From positions 62,001-126,000 of the forward strand of contig DAORMJ010000011.1 in assembly GCA_035440445.1 (NCBI GenBank): DNA of 64,000 bases. The letters run 5' to 3'. The translations under genes and the position numbers were made by a program. This document shows, in pieces, positions 42,081 through 50,574 of this stretch. Under the pieces are notes generated by a model. That model was not told the DNA's origin and made no database searches. It worked only from the letters and a program-made list of their open reading frames with translations. Source of the DNA: Ga0077548 sp035440445. Its GTDB lineage: Bacteria; Pseudomonadota; Alphaproteobacteria; Rhizobiales; Xanthobacteraceae. How positions within the stretch are numbered: position 1 is the first letter of the stretch; the number at the start of each line of letters is the position of its first letter.

Positions 42081-43904
42081 ATGCCGCATTATACGCCGCT
42101 GATTGCCACGATCGTCGCCGGTCTCGTTCTTGCCTTCGCATTTGGCTCAATCGCCCATCGGCTGCGGATTTCTCCTCTCGTCGGCTATCTGCTCGCAGGC
42201 GTCGTCGCCGGTCCCTATACGCCGGGCTTCGTTGCGGATCAGGCGCTTGCCCATGAGCTCGCCGAACTCGGCGTCATCCTGCTGATGTTCGGTGTCGGCC
42301 TCCATTTCTCGCTGAAAGATCTGCTCTCGGTCCGCGCCATCGCGATCCCCGGCGCCATCGCCCAGATCAGCGCCGCGACCCTGATGGGCATGGCGATGGC
42401 TTACTTCCTAGGCTGGACCTGGGTCGCGGGCTTCGTTTTCGGTCTCGCGCTTTCGGTAGCCTCGACCGTCGTACTGCTTCGCGCCTTGCAGGAGCGCCGC
42501 CTCATCGAGACGGAGCGCGGCCGTATCGCCGTCGGCTGGCTGATCGTCGAGGACCTCGCGATGGTGCTGGCGCTCGTGCTGCTGCCCGCGCTCGCGAGCG
42601 TGATCATGGCCAAGGATGCCGTGACCAATCCCGTCATGTGGGAGCCGATCGCCATTACTTTCGGCAAGGTCGCGGCCTTCGTGGTCGTGATGCTGGTGAT
42701 CGGTCAGCGCGTCATTCCCTGGATGCTGCACTGGGTGGCGCATACCGGCTCGCGCGAACTCTTCCGGCTTGCGGTGCTCGCGATCGCCATTGGCATCGCC
42801 TATGCCGCCTCCACGTGGTTCGGCGCATCGTTCGCGCTCGGCGCGTTCTTCGCCGGCATGGTGATGAGCGAGTCTCCGCTCTCGCAGCGTGCGGCCGAAG
42901 AGACGCTGCCGCTGCGCGACGCCTTCGCGGTCTTGTTCTTCGTGTCGGTCGGCATGCTGTTCAACCCCGCGATCGTCGTGAACCATCCTTGGCTGCTGGC
43001 GGGCACCATCTTCATCATCATCTTCGGAAAGTCGGTCGCCGCCTATCTGATCGTGCGAGCGTTCAAATATCCGACTTCGACCGCGCTGGTGATTTCTGCC
43101 TCGCTTGCGCAGATCGGCGAATTTTCCTTCATCCTGGCGGGCCTCGGCGTCACGCTGAAGCTGATGCCGCAGACCGGCCTCGACCTGATCCTCGCGGGCG
43201 CGATCATCTCGATCATGGCGAACCCTTTCGTGTTTCAGGCGATCGACTGGCTGAAGCCGAGGCTCGAAGCACGCAAGGGCAAGGCGGAGGAAAAGATCGC
43301 GACGCCGGCACCCGTGCCGGAAGAGCCGGCGGCCGTTCTCGAGCAGACCCAATTGCGCCACCATGCGATCGTCGTCGGCTATGGCCGTGTGGGGTCGCAC
43401 ATCGGCGACGGCCTGCGGCAAGCCGGCATACCCTACCTCGTGATCGAAGATCGTCCGGAAGTCGTGAAACAGCTCCGCGCGCGCGGGATCGAAGTCATTT
43501 TCGGCAACGCCGCCACTCCGGAACTGCTCGCCGCCTCCAACCTTGCGGAGGCGCGGACGCTGTTCGTCGCAATTCCCGAGAGTTTCGAAGCGGGCCAGAT
43601 CGTGGAGCAGGGGCGCAAAGCCAATCCTTCGATCGAGATCATCGCGCGTGCCCATTCGGACGCGGAGCAATCGAACCTCAATCGCCTCGGCGCGAATTTT
43701 ACGGTGATGGGCGAGCGCGAAATCGCGCAGGGAATGCTGGATTACTCGAGCCGCACTTCGGTGACGCCGGGCCCGATCACCGACGCGACGGAAGCCAATG
43801 TTGTGGTCGTCAAGACAGACCCCGAGCCCAAAGAGGACGCTCCGAAGGAAGAACCTGCAAAGGACTCCAGCGAAGCCGACCCGAAAGCCGCCGCCACTTC
43901 CTAN
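42081..43904 (+). CDS. YbaL/KefB-type monovalent cation:proton antiporter (CPA2) with RCK domain
   Basis: This protein of about 607 residues has an N-terminal antiporter domain of 12-13 helices. Its start is typical of YbaL (MPHYTPLIATIVAGLVLAFAFG), with the conserved GLHFSLKDL segment. The C-terminal NAD-binding RCK/TrkA-N domain is marked by VVGYGRVGSHIGDGLR. A charged tail follows. The last readable bases are TA then N, so a stop codon TAA or TAG at 43902-43904 is likely but hidden by the gap. It probably exports potassium in exchange for protons under stress. Fusion with downstream sequence across the gap is an artefact. Confidence 0.88.
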
Positions 43905-43913
43905 NNNNNNNNN
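43904..43913. other. Assembly gap (10 N)
   Basis: Unknown bases between the end of the antiporter gene and the end of ccrM. It hides both stop codons, so the true distance between the two convergent genes is unknown. Confidence 0.95.
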
Positions 43914-45011
43914 GGCCTGCAATTCGCCGCGGATGATCGAACGCAGCGCGTCGATTGGCTTCTTCGCCTTGCCGTCGGCGAAGTGCCAGTAGGTCCAGCC
44001 GTTGCAGGCCTCGAGGTTCTGAACGAGCGCGCCGATCTTGTGGATCGAGCCCACCTGCGTGCCGAACTGAATCGAGCCGTCGGGGCGCACGGTCGCGCGG
44101 AACTTGCCTTTTGCATCCGTCAGCTCCGAGCCTGCATCGAGCAAGCCACGCTCGACGATGCTCGCGAAGGCCACGCGCGGTGCTTCGCGTGCCGTCATGA
44201 ACGGCACCAGCGTCGCTTCGGGATAGGGAATGACTTCGGCGATGCGCGCCTGCGCGGCGCTTGCGTAGGAGGTTTCGCGTTCGATGCCGATAAAGCGGCG
44301 CGAAAGTTTCTTTGCGACCGCACCGGTGGTGCCCGAACCGAAGAAGGGATCGAGCACCACGTCGCCGGGCTTGGTCGAAGAGAGCAGCACGCGCGCGAGC
44401 AAGGATTCCGGCTTCTGCGTCGGATGAACCTTGTTTCCGTCCTTGTTCTTCAGCCGTTCCGAACCCGTGCACAACGGCAGCGTCCAGTCGGAGCGCACCT
44501 GCACGTCCTCGTTGCCGGCTTTCAGCGCTTCATAGTTGAAGACGTATTTGCGCGCCTTCTCGTCGCGCGCGGCCCAGATCAGCGTCTCATGGGCATTGGT
44601 AAAGCGGCGACCCCTGAAATTCGGCATCGGGTTCACCTTGCGCCAGACGATGTCGTTCAAAATCCAGAAGCCGATGTCCTGTAGCGCGGTGCCGACGCGG
44701 AAGATGTTGTGATAGGAGCCGATCACCCAGAGCGTGGCGTTCGGCTTCATCGCGCGGCGGCAGGCAGCTAACCATTCGCGCGTGAACTTGTCGTAGGCTT
44801 CGAAGCTCGAAAACTGGTCCCAGGCGTCATCGACCGCATCGACCTTGGATTGATCGGGCCGCGAGAGATCGCCGCGAAGCTGCAGATTATAAGGCGGGTC
44901 CGCGAACACCAGATCGACCGACGCTTCCGGGAGCTTCAAGAGTTCTTCGATGCAATCGCCGACGATGATGCGATTGTGCTCGAGGCCTGGAAGATCGGGT
45001 TTTGATGCTGA
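43914..45011 (-). CDS. ccrM: CcrM-type adenine DNA methyltransferase (GANTC), clipped at both ends
   Basis: The methyltransferase has motif IV DPPYNLQL near the N-terminus and motif I in DPFFGSGTTGAVAKKL. A C-terminal RAMA-type domain includes GSIHKIGALVQNLEACNGWTYWHF. This is the cell-cycle-regulated beta-class N6-adenine methylase that methylates GANTC in alphaproteobacteria. Reading starts beyond the gap as SASKPDLPGLEHNRIIVGDC, so only the start codon and perhaps a few residues are missing. The C-terminus ends IRGELQA at the other gap. The gene is about 366 residues as seen, close to the usual 358-380. The frames either side of the gaps do not belong to it. Confidence 0.93.
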
Positions 45012-45021
45012 NNNNNNNNNN
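45012..45021. other. Assembly gap (10 N)
   Basis: Unknown bases at the 5' end of ccrM, hiding its start codon. The sequence to the right (45022-45181) would be the ccrM promoter region; it contains one GACTC site at 45047. Confidence 0.95.
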
Positions 45022-45181
45022 CCCTACTGGGCGCCCCGATACGCGAGACTCGCATACGCAATACCGGTACTCGTTACGCAACTGAACAGAGCGCCAGCAT
45101 GCGCCAACACGGTAAAAACGTAGTAAATATAAAGTGTTAACGGCTGTTAGGGATTGGCGTCGCAAATCGCCCGGTCAGCAA

Positions 45182-45619
45182 TCAATCCGGCACCACGACA
45201 TGGCCGCGATCGTCGAACGAAAATCCGGGGTTGTGCGCGACTTCCCAGATGTGTCCTTCTGGATCGGTGAAATAACCCACATATCCGCCCCAATAAATGC
45301 GGTCGGCATCCTTCAAAATTTTTCCGCCAGACTTTTGCGCGGCTTGCAGCACAAGATCCACTTCCGCTTCGGTCGGCACGTTATAGGCGAGCGTCACGCC
45401 GCTGAATGCAGCGTTATCGTTCTCGATGTTCAGGTCATTGGCGAGCGCTTCGCGGCTATAGATGCTCAGCACAACGCCGCCCGCTTCGAAGAACGCGACT
45501 CCTTCTGCTTGCTTCATGCGGCGCTGCAATCCCATGGCCTCGTAGAAAGCCGCAGCGCTCGCGAGATCTTCCACGCCCAGAGTCACGAGGCTCATGCGAA
45601 GGGGAGGTGCCTCGGTCAT
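45182..45619 (-). CDS. VOC (glyoxalase/bleomycin resistance-like) family protein
   Basis: This 145-residue protein consists of two beta-alpha-beta-beta-beta modules. Markers are LVTLGVEDLASAAAFYEAMGL and, near the end, GGYVGYFTDPEGHIWEVAHNP, with a typical metal-ligand Glu. The exact substrate is unknown; members range from lyases to dioxygenases and antibiotic-binding proteins. It overlaps the upstream radical SAM gene by 4 bases (45616-45619), so it is probably co-expressed from the same LexA-type promoter. Apparent partnership with a DNA-damage enzyme is inference. Confidence 0.87.
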   Translation of the reverse strand: MTEAPPLRMSLVTLGVEDLASAAAFYEAMGLQRRMKQAEGVAFFEAGGVVLSIYSREALANDLNIENDNAAFSGVTLAYNVPTEAEVDLVLQAAQKSGGKILKDADRIYWGGYVGYFTDPEGHIWEVAHNPGFSFDDRGHVVVPD

Positions 45620-46794
45620 GCCGCGAAGAGATCCATCTGATCGCCGCGCATCGCGGGGCGCTTGAACAAGGCGGTGGTTAGACGGTAACTGCGCCGGTTG
45701 AGGCCGAGCTTGTTGCAGGCGATTTCAAAACGCCGCCCGATTGACCAGGCATAGGGGCCGGTGCCGGTCTGCCGCGTGCCGAAGGTGGAATCGTAATCCT
45801 TGCCGCCATGAATATCGCGGATCAACGAGATGACGTGTTTTTCCTTGTCGGGAAAATGCTCGCGCAGCCATTCGCGAAACAGATCCTTGATCTCGAACGG
45901 CATCTTCAGCATCACGTAGCCGGCTTCGACTGCGCCGTTCGCGGCCCCTGCGTCGAGAAGGCGCTCGATTTCGGAGTCGTTGATCGCGGGCACGATCGGC
46001 GCGGTCATGATCGCAGTCGGAATGCCTGCGTCGGAAAGCGCGCGGATCGCCTCCAGCCGCTTTGACGGCGTCGAAGCGCGGGGCTCCATCGCGCGCGCAA
46101 GCTTGGGATCGAGCGTCGTCACCGAGAGTGCGACCTTGGCGAGACCTTTTCTTGCCATATCCGAAAGAATATCGAGATCGCGCAGTACGAGTGCCGACTT
46201 CGTTACGATGCCGACCGGGTGATTGGTGTCGCGCAGCACTTCGAGAATGCGGCGCGTGAGTTTCCATTTGCGCTCGATCGGCTGATAGGGATCGGTGTTG
46301 GTGCCCATGGCGATCGTTCGCGGCACGTAGTTTGCGGCCGCCAGCTCCTTGCGAAGCAATTCCGGCGCATCCGGTTTGACGAAGAGCTGCGTCTCGAAAT
46401 CGAGGCCCGCCGACATGCCGTGATAGGCATGCGTCGGCCGGGCGAAGCAATAGATGCAGCCGTGTTCGCAACCGCGATACGGATTGATCGAGCGGTCGAA
46501 GCCGAGATCGGGGGATTCGTTGCGCGTGATGATCTTCCGCGCGCGCTCCTCGCGCTCCACGGTCTTGAACGGCGGCAACTCGTCCAAGGACTGCCAGCCG
46601 TCGTCGAAGGGAATACGGGCGGCCACCTCGTAGCGTCCTGAGGCATTGGACACGGCACCCCGGCCGCGGCGGCGCTCGCCGCCCACGGTAGCCGAAAGCA
46701 CGCCGTCCGCGCTTTCAGGCCCCGGGCCGAAGCCCTCCAAGCCTTCGCCGCGCTCGCTGATTTCGTTGTGGTCGCTATCGAATATCTGATCCAC
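45616..46794 (-). CDS. PA0069-family radical SAM protein (SplB-related)
   Basis: This 392-residue radical SAM enzyme has its iron-sulfur cluster motif in GCEHGCIYCFARPTHAY (C109, C113, C116; C-x3-C-x2-C). Further conserved blocks are AMGTNTDPYQPIER and VTTLDPKLARAMEPRASTPSKRLEAI. It is related to the spore photoproduct lyase group but has no assigned reaction. A GAAC-N7-GAAC box lies about 42 bases upstream, suggesting LexA control. It is followed by a VOC gene with a 4-base overlap. I propose a damage-inducible role; that is inference. Confidence 0.9.
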   Translation of the reverse strand: MDQIFDSDHNEISERGEGLEGFGPGPESADGVLSATVGGERRRGRGAVSNASGRYEVAARIPFDDGWQSLDELPPFKTVEREERARKIITRNESPDLGFDRSINPYRGCEHGCIYCFARPTHAYHGMSAGLDFETQLFVKPDAPELLRKELAAANYVPRTIAMGTNTDPYQPIERKWKLTRRILEVLRDTNHPVGIVTKSALVLRDLDILSDMARKGLAKVALSVTTLDPKLARAMEPRASTPSKRLEAIRALSDAGIPTAIMTAPIVPAINDSEIERLLDAGAANGAVEAGYVMLKMPFEIKDLFREWLREHFPDKEKHVISLIRDIHGGKDYDSTFGTRQTGTGPYAWSIGRRFEIACNKLGLNRRSYRLTTALFKRPAMRGDQMDLFAA

Positions 46795-46829
46795 GGCCTT
46801 TGCTCCGATGGAAAGAAATCCTATTCCGA

Positions 46830-46858
46830 GAACGAGAACAAAACAAGAACAATATATA
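46830..46858 (-). promoter_or_regulatory. Candidate LexA (SOS) box upstream of the radical SAM gene
   Basis: GAAC (46836-46839), seven bases, GAAC (46847-46850) is an exact match to the alphaproteobacterial LexA operator (GTTC-N7-GTTC on the coding strand of the minus-strand gene). A third GAAC precedes at 46830-46833. An AT-rich TATATA element (46852-46857) is adjacent. The start codon of the downstream gene is at 46794. Confidence 0.7.
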
Positions 46859-47051
46859 GGGACGGCAGCAGCCGGATTTCAAGCTCTTGTTGTCGGGAAC
46901 GCATGGCGCACGCGGGGATACGCACGGATAACGCAGAAAACCCGCAAGAGTTGCATCTGGGGCGATGCGCCGGCCGCGGTGATTCGCTCCGCTTGCATGG
47001 GCAGAGGCGGAGCCGTCTAATCAGGCCGTAAAAAACAAACCGGAGGTGGCA

Positions 47052-47507
47052 ATGAAGTTCGTAAAAGTCGCGCTCGCAGGCGTCACGATGCTTGCGCTGG
47101 CAGGCATCGTGCACGCGCAAAGCGGCAAAACGGTAATTTCTTCCCCGAATGCGCCGGAAGCGATCGGGCCTTACTCGCAAGCGATTCAGGTGGGCAATAC
47201 GCTTTACCTCGCGGGCCAGGTCGCGATCGATCCGAAAACGAAAAAGATGCGCTCCGATGCCAGCATCGAGGACCAGACCAAGCAAGTGCTGGATAACCTG
47301 AAAGCCGTTCTGGAAGCCGCAGGCATGACGCTCGACAACGTGGTCTCGACCTCGGTCTTCCTGCAGGACCTGAACGACTTCAAGGCGATGAATGGCGTGT
47401 ACGCGACCTACTTCACCAAGGCCGCACCGGCCCGCGCGACGGTGCAGGTCGCCCGTTTGCCGCTTGACGCGAAAGTTGAGATTTCCGCCATCGCCGTTAA
47501 GCCGTAA
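47052..47507 (+). CDS. Exported RidA family protein
   Basis: This 151-residue Rid/YjgF-type protein carries a signal peptide (VKVALAGVTMLALAGIVHAQ), unlike the cytosolic majority of the family. The mature part has the core NAPEAIGPYSQAIQVGNTLYLAGQVAID and the conserved Arg in PARATVQVARLPLDAKVEI, so the substrate site looks intact. It would act on reactive imines or similar compounds in the periplasm. The ribosome site GGAGG (47042-47046) precedes ATG 47052. No operon partner is evident. Confidence 0.92.
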   Translation: MKFVKVALAGVTMLALAGIVHAQSGKTVISSPNAPEAIGPYSQAIQVGNTLYLAGQVAIDPKTKKMRSDASIEDQTKQVLDNLKAVLEAAGMTLDNVVSTSVFLQDLNDFKAMNGVYATYFTKAAPARATVQVARLPLDAKVEISAIAVKP

Positions 47508-47588
47508 AAGCCTGCGCGGCCCTGCGTTCCGGGTGATCCGGGGGGCGGGGCCGCGAGGTACCTTTGGCTTGCATGTGATCTTCAGCTC

Positions 47589-48182
47589 TTGATCAGCGTC
47601 GTCATTCCAACCCTGAACGCCGAACGCGAAATCGTCGCGACGCTTTCCGCTCTCGTCTCCGGTGCGGCGGCCGGGATCGTGCGGGACGTCGTGCTGGCCG
47701 ATGGCGGCTCGCGCGACGACACCGAGGCGGTGGCGGATGCCGCGGGCTGCATCTTCGTCAAAAGCGACGCCGATCTTGGCGCGCGTCTGCGCATGGGTGC
47801 GCAATCGGCGCAGCGTGGCGACTGGCTTTTGTTTCTCGATCCCGGCGGCATGCTGGAAGAAGGCTGGACGCGCGAAGTACGCAAATTCCTTGACGTCATC
47901 GCGCGCGCAGGCGACGCCGATCGTCGTGCCGCGACCTTCCGGCTCGCCTATGAAGGGTTTGGCGTGAAGCCGCGTCTTGCCGAAGCGGCGGCAAGCGCGC
48001 GCCTTGTCCTCACCGGCCGCCCGCGCGCGGAGCAGGGTCTGCTGATCTCAAAATTGCTCTATCAGAAGCTCGGCGGGCATCAGCGCGGCGCGAATGCACA
48101 CCGGAGGCTGGTTGCGAAGCTCGGCCGCAGGCGGATCGTGAAGCTGCGGAGCAGGGTGCTCCTGACCGAGCCGGGCAGATAG
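47589..48182 (+). CDS. Family 2 glycosyltransferase-like protein
   Basis: This 197-residue protein has a GT-A fold. ISVVIPTLNAEREI at the start and VLADGGSRDDT give the nucleotide-binding part, and the usual DxD metal site is replaced by LDPGG. It resembles the TIGR04283 subgroup, often linked with carotenoid or membrane-lipid glycosylation. The start is TTG at 47589. No membrane helix is apparent. Acceptor and donor are unknown. Confidence 0.8.
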   Translation: MISVVIPTLNAEREIVATLSALVSGAAAGIVRDVVLADGGSRDDTEAVADAAGCIFVKSDADLGARLRMGAQSAQRGDWLLFLDPGGMLEEGWTREVRKFLDVIARAGDADRRAATFRLAYEGFGVKPRLAEAAASARLVLTGRPRAEQGLLISKLLYQKLGGHQRGANAHRRLVAKLGRRRIVKLRSRVLLTEPGR

Positions 48183-48195
48183 TTGACTTAGTCAA
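48183..48195 (+). promoter_or_regulatory. Candidate MarR operator before the MarR-GNAT gene
   Basis: TTGACTTAGTCAA is a perfect 13-base palindrome centred on T48189. It is followed by TATAAG at 48197 and the start codon at 48219. Palindromes of this form are typical of MarR-family operators, so self-regulation is likely. The TTGACT half could also serve as a -35 element. Confidence 0.65.
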
Positions 48196-48218
48196 GTATA
48201 AGGCCGAGGCTCTGTCTC

Positions 48219-49139
48219 ATGCCGAAGGTCTCCCGCGCGCGCATCGACGAAGTCCGCCGTTTCAACCGTGCTTATACGCGCAGGCTCGGTGTGCTTGACG
48301 AAGGGTTTCTCGACACGCAGTTCTCGCTCACCGAAGCGCGCGTACTGCATGAGCTTTCAGAGGGCGAAAAGACCGCGAGCGAGATCATGGGCCTGCTTAG
48401 CCTCGATGCCGGCTATCTGAGCCGCATGCTGGATCGTTTTGCCAAAGCGGGCCTCATTTCCAGAACCAGTTCGGCCGCCGACAGGAGAAGCCTCCTCGTA
48501 TCGCTCACGAAAGCCGGGCGCGCCGCCTATACGCCACTCGAAGCGCGATCGCGTGCAAGCGTAAGCGCCATGATCGGGGATATGCCTGCTTCGGCACAGG
48601 ATCAATTGATCGGCGCCATGCGTCTCGTCTCGTGCCTGACGGAACGAAAAAATAATTCCGCAAAAATTGCCCTTCGCTCGCATCGCCCCGGCGATATGGG
48701 ATGGATTACCATGCGTCATGGGGCGCTCTATGCCGAAGAGTACGGCTATGGACCGCAATTCGAGGCGCTGGTTGCTGAAATATGCGCGCAGTTTCTGCAG
48801 CGTTATGATCCGGATTACGAGCGTTGCTGGATTGCCGAGGTTGACGGCGTGCCGGCAGGCTCCGTCTGTCTTGTGCGCGCGGAGCGCAACATTGCGAAGC
48901 TGCGGCTGATGTTTCTGGAGCCCTGGGCGCGCGGACAGGGCGTGGCGCAGAGACTGGTGGAAGCCAGCACCGCCTTCGCGAAAAAATGCGGTTACGAAAA
49001 AATCCTGCTCTGGACCCAGCGCGAACTCATCGCCGCGCGAAAGCTATACGCCCGTAACGGCTATCAACTCGTCGCGGAAAAGCCGCACGCCGATTTTGGG
49101 AAGAAGCTTATCGGCGAGACGTGGGAGTTGAAGCTTTGA
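48219..49139 (+). CDS. MarR family regulator fused to a GNAT acetyltransferase
   Basis: This 306-residue protein has two domains. Residues ~1-150 are a winged-helix MarR domain (SLTEARVLHELSEGEKTASEI, then GYLSRMLDRFAKAGLISR). Residues ~155-306 are a GNAT acetyltransferase with the acetyl-CoA loop PWARGQGVAQRLVEAS. The fusion is known in many proteobacteria. It may regulate its own gene through a palindrome 24 bases upstream, perhaps with the acetylated small molecule as signal. The substrate is unknown. Downstream, the gene converges on the HPF-cold-shock genes. Confidence 0.93.
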   Translation: MPKVSRARIDEVRRFNRAYTRRLGVLDEGFLDTQFSLTEARVLHELSEGEKTASEIMGLLSLDAGYLSRMLDRFAKAGLISRTSSAADRRSLLVSLTKAGRAAYTPLEARSRASVSAMIGDMPASAQDQLIGAMRLVSCLTERKNNSAKIALRSHRPGDMGWITMRHGALYAEEYGYGPQFEALVAEICAQFLQRYDPDYERCWIAEVDGVPAGSVCLVRAERNIAKLRLMFLEPWARGQGVAQRLVEASTAFAKKCGYEKILLWTQRELIAARKLYARNGYQLVAEKPHADFGKKLIGETWELKL

Positions 49140-49158
49140 TTGGCTTCAGTGTCCGGTC

Positions 49159-49740
49159 TTAGTGCCCGGTCTCTTTCACCCAGACCTTCTTCGCGAGAGG
49201 TCCGGTGTCGCCGTCCTCCTCGACGTAATAGGCTTCCGTGCCACGCACGAGATAGTCGAAATCGCCGCTGAGAATGGAATTGCGATGGAAATAGAGCAGC
49301 GCGCCGTCTTTGTTCAGCAAATAGCCGTAGTCCTGTAGCGGATACATCTCGGCGACCTGACCAAGAAAGCGTTCTTCGCCGCCTTCCGTCTGTACACGGC
49401 CGTTCGATTTGCGGGTTTCTTTCAGATCCTGCAGCCGCCGCTCTGCGATGCGGAACGCTTCGCTGATTGCGTTGGTCAGGTCGGGCGTCTGATACTTTCG
49501 CTGCAGGTGATCCGGCTCGTGCGCCACCACCACATTCTTGTGACCGGGAATTTGCAGTTCGATCCGCACCACTGGCGGGATGGTGTGACTGGCGTTGTCG
49601 GCGCGCTGATCGACGCGCACATGACACGCGGTAATGCGATCGTAGATATCCTCGAGACCAGCGACATGCGCGCGAATTTCTTCCTCGGCCGCCTGCGACT
49701 TCTGGATATTGTGATAGGAAATTTCGAGCGGAACTTGCAT
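49159..49740 (-). CDS. HPF/RaiA-like ribosome-associated protein fused to cold-shock domain (copy 1)
   Basis: This 193-residue protein has an N-terminal domain (about 1-115) of the S30AE/HPF/RaiA fold (LEISYHNIQKSQAAEEEIRAHVAGLEDIYDRI). Its C-terminal part (about 125-190) resembles a cold-shock OB fold: FLGQVAEMYPLQDYGYLL, then LYFHRNSIL and AKKVWV. It should bind the ribosome and perhaps RNA, damping translation under stress. A close paralogue lies 119 bases upstream (49860-50438), so this is a tandem duplication. Its precise effect on ribosomes is not known. Confidence 0.85.
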   Translation of the reverse strand: MQVPLEISYHNIQKSQAAEEEIRAHVAGLEDIYDRITACHVRVDQRADNASHTIPPVVRIELQIPGHKNVVVAHEPDHLQRKYQTPDLTNAISEAFRIAERRLQDLKETRKSNGRVQTEGGEERFLGQVAEMYPLQDYGYLLNKDGALLYFHRNSILSGDFDYLVRGTEAYYVEEDGDTGPLAKKVWVKETGH

Positions 49741-49859
49741 TTCACTACGCTCCAGCAGTTACCCTTCTGGATAAACGTGAGCGTCTGCTCTGGTTCCGGC
49801 AAATTTGTGTCGACGGGTGAAAAGACAGCCTGCGGCGAAATGAACCTTGAGACGAAAGA

Positions 49860-50438
49860 CTAGCGGTCGGTTTGCCGCACCCAGACTTTTACGGCGATCG
49901 GACCATCGCTTGTGTTGTCTTCCACATAGAAGGCCTGCGCGCCGCTCACCAGATAATCGAAATCTCCGGTGATGATGGCATCGCGGTGGAAGAAGAGGCG
50001 GCTTCCATCATGACGAATGAGAAAGCCGTGGCCCTCCAGCGGATAGACTTCGCAGATCTCGCCGAGAAAACCGAGATCGCCCCGCTCCGCGATGTCGAGA
50101 TTGGTCGCGTGAATGATCTTCAGGTCGCGCAGTGACTGCTCCGCAAGCGTGAACGCGCTGTCGATGGCTTCCTGCAAGTCGGGTGAGCGATAGCCCTGCG
50201 GGTTTTCATCCGGCTCATGCGAAACGATCACGCTTTCCAGCCCCGGAATGCGCAACTCGATGCGCACGGCTGGAGGTATCAGTTGATTGACGTGATAGGC
50301 CCGCCGCGCGACGCGCACGCGGCAGGACGAAATCCTGCGGTCGATTTTTTCGAGTATGACGACGCGGGCGCGAATGGCGTTCTCGGCCGCCTGCGACTTG
50401 GCAATGTTGTGATAGGAAATATCGAGGGCTGTCTGCAT
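49860..50438 (-). CDS. HPF/RaiA-like ribosome-associated protein fused to cold-shock domain (copy 2)
   Basis: This 192-residue paralogue of the neighbour has the same layout. The HPF-like part begins LDISYHNIAKSQAAENAIRARV. The C-terminal part has FLGEICEVYPLEGHGFLI, FFHRDAIITGDFDYLV and IAVKVWVRQTDR, again like a cold-shock domain. The two proteins are clearly similar throughout, so one arose by tandem duplication. The upstream 136 bases are relatively AT-rich, with a tandem repeat (AAGGGATTGAAAA at 50460 and 50475). Different promoters for the two copies are possible. Confidence 0.85.
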   Translation of the reverse strand: MQTALDISYHNIAKSQAAENAIRARVVILEKIDRRISSCRVRVARRAYHVNQLIPPAVRIELRIPGLESVIVSHEPDENPQGYRSPDLQEAIDSAFTLAEQSLRDLKIIHATNLDIAERGDLGFLGEICEVYPLEGHGFLIRHDGSRLFFHRDAIITGDFDYLVSGAQAFYVEDNTSDGPIAVKVWVRQTDR

Positions 50439-50459
50439 TCCCGCTCCGGCGCTTCGCCC

Positions 50460-50540
50460 AAGGGATTGAAAACCAAGGGATTGAAAAACGCGAATACCCG
50501 AACGCAGCTACAAAACGCCGATACCGAAAACGCGAATATC
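50460..50540. repeat. Short direct repeats in the leader of the HPF-cold-shock gene
   Basis: AAGGGATTGAAAA occurs at 50460 and again at 50475 (15-base period). GAAAA-CGCGAATA occurs near 50483 and at 50526. The stretch is more AT-rich than its neighbourhood and lies between ndh and the HPF-cold-shock gene. Role unknown. Confidence 0.55.
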
Positions 50541-50574
50541 AAAACTGTACGCGGAGTTACCAGCGACTGCGGAG

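Noticed and set aside
42408..44939. Long minus-strand frame running through the gap at 43904 into the antiporter region
   Set aside because: It joins the ccrM frame to antisense of the antiporter via N bases. The ccrM homology stops at the gap, so the fusion is an artefact.
45130..45150. CtrA-like motif (GTTAA-N7-TTAA) near the ccrM promoter
   Set aside because: GTTAACGGCTGTTAGG matches only the first half; the second half does not fit.
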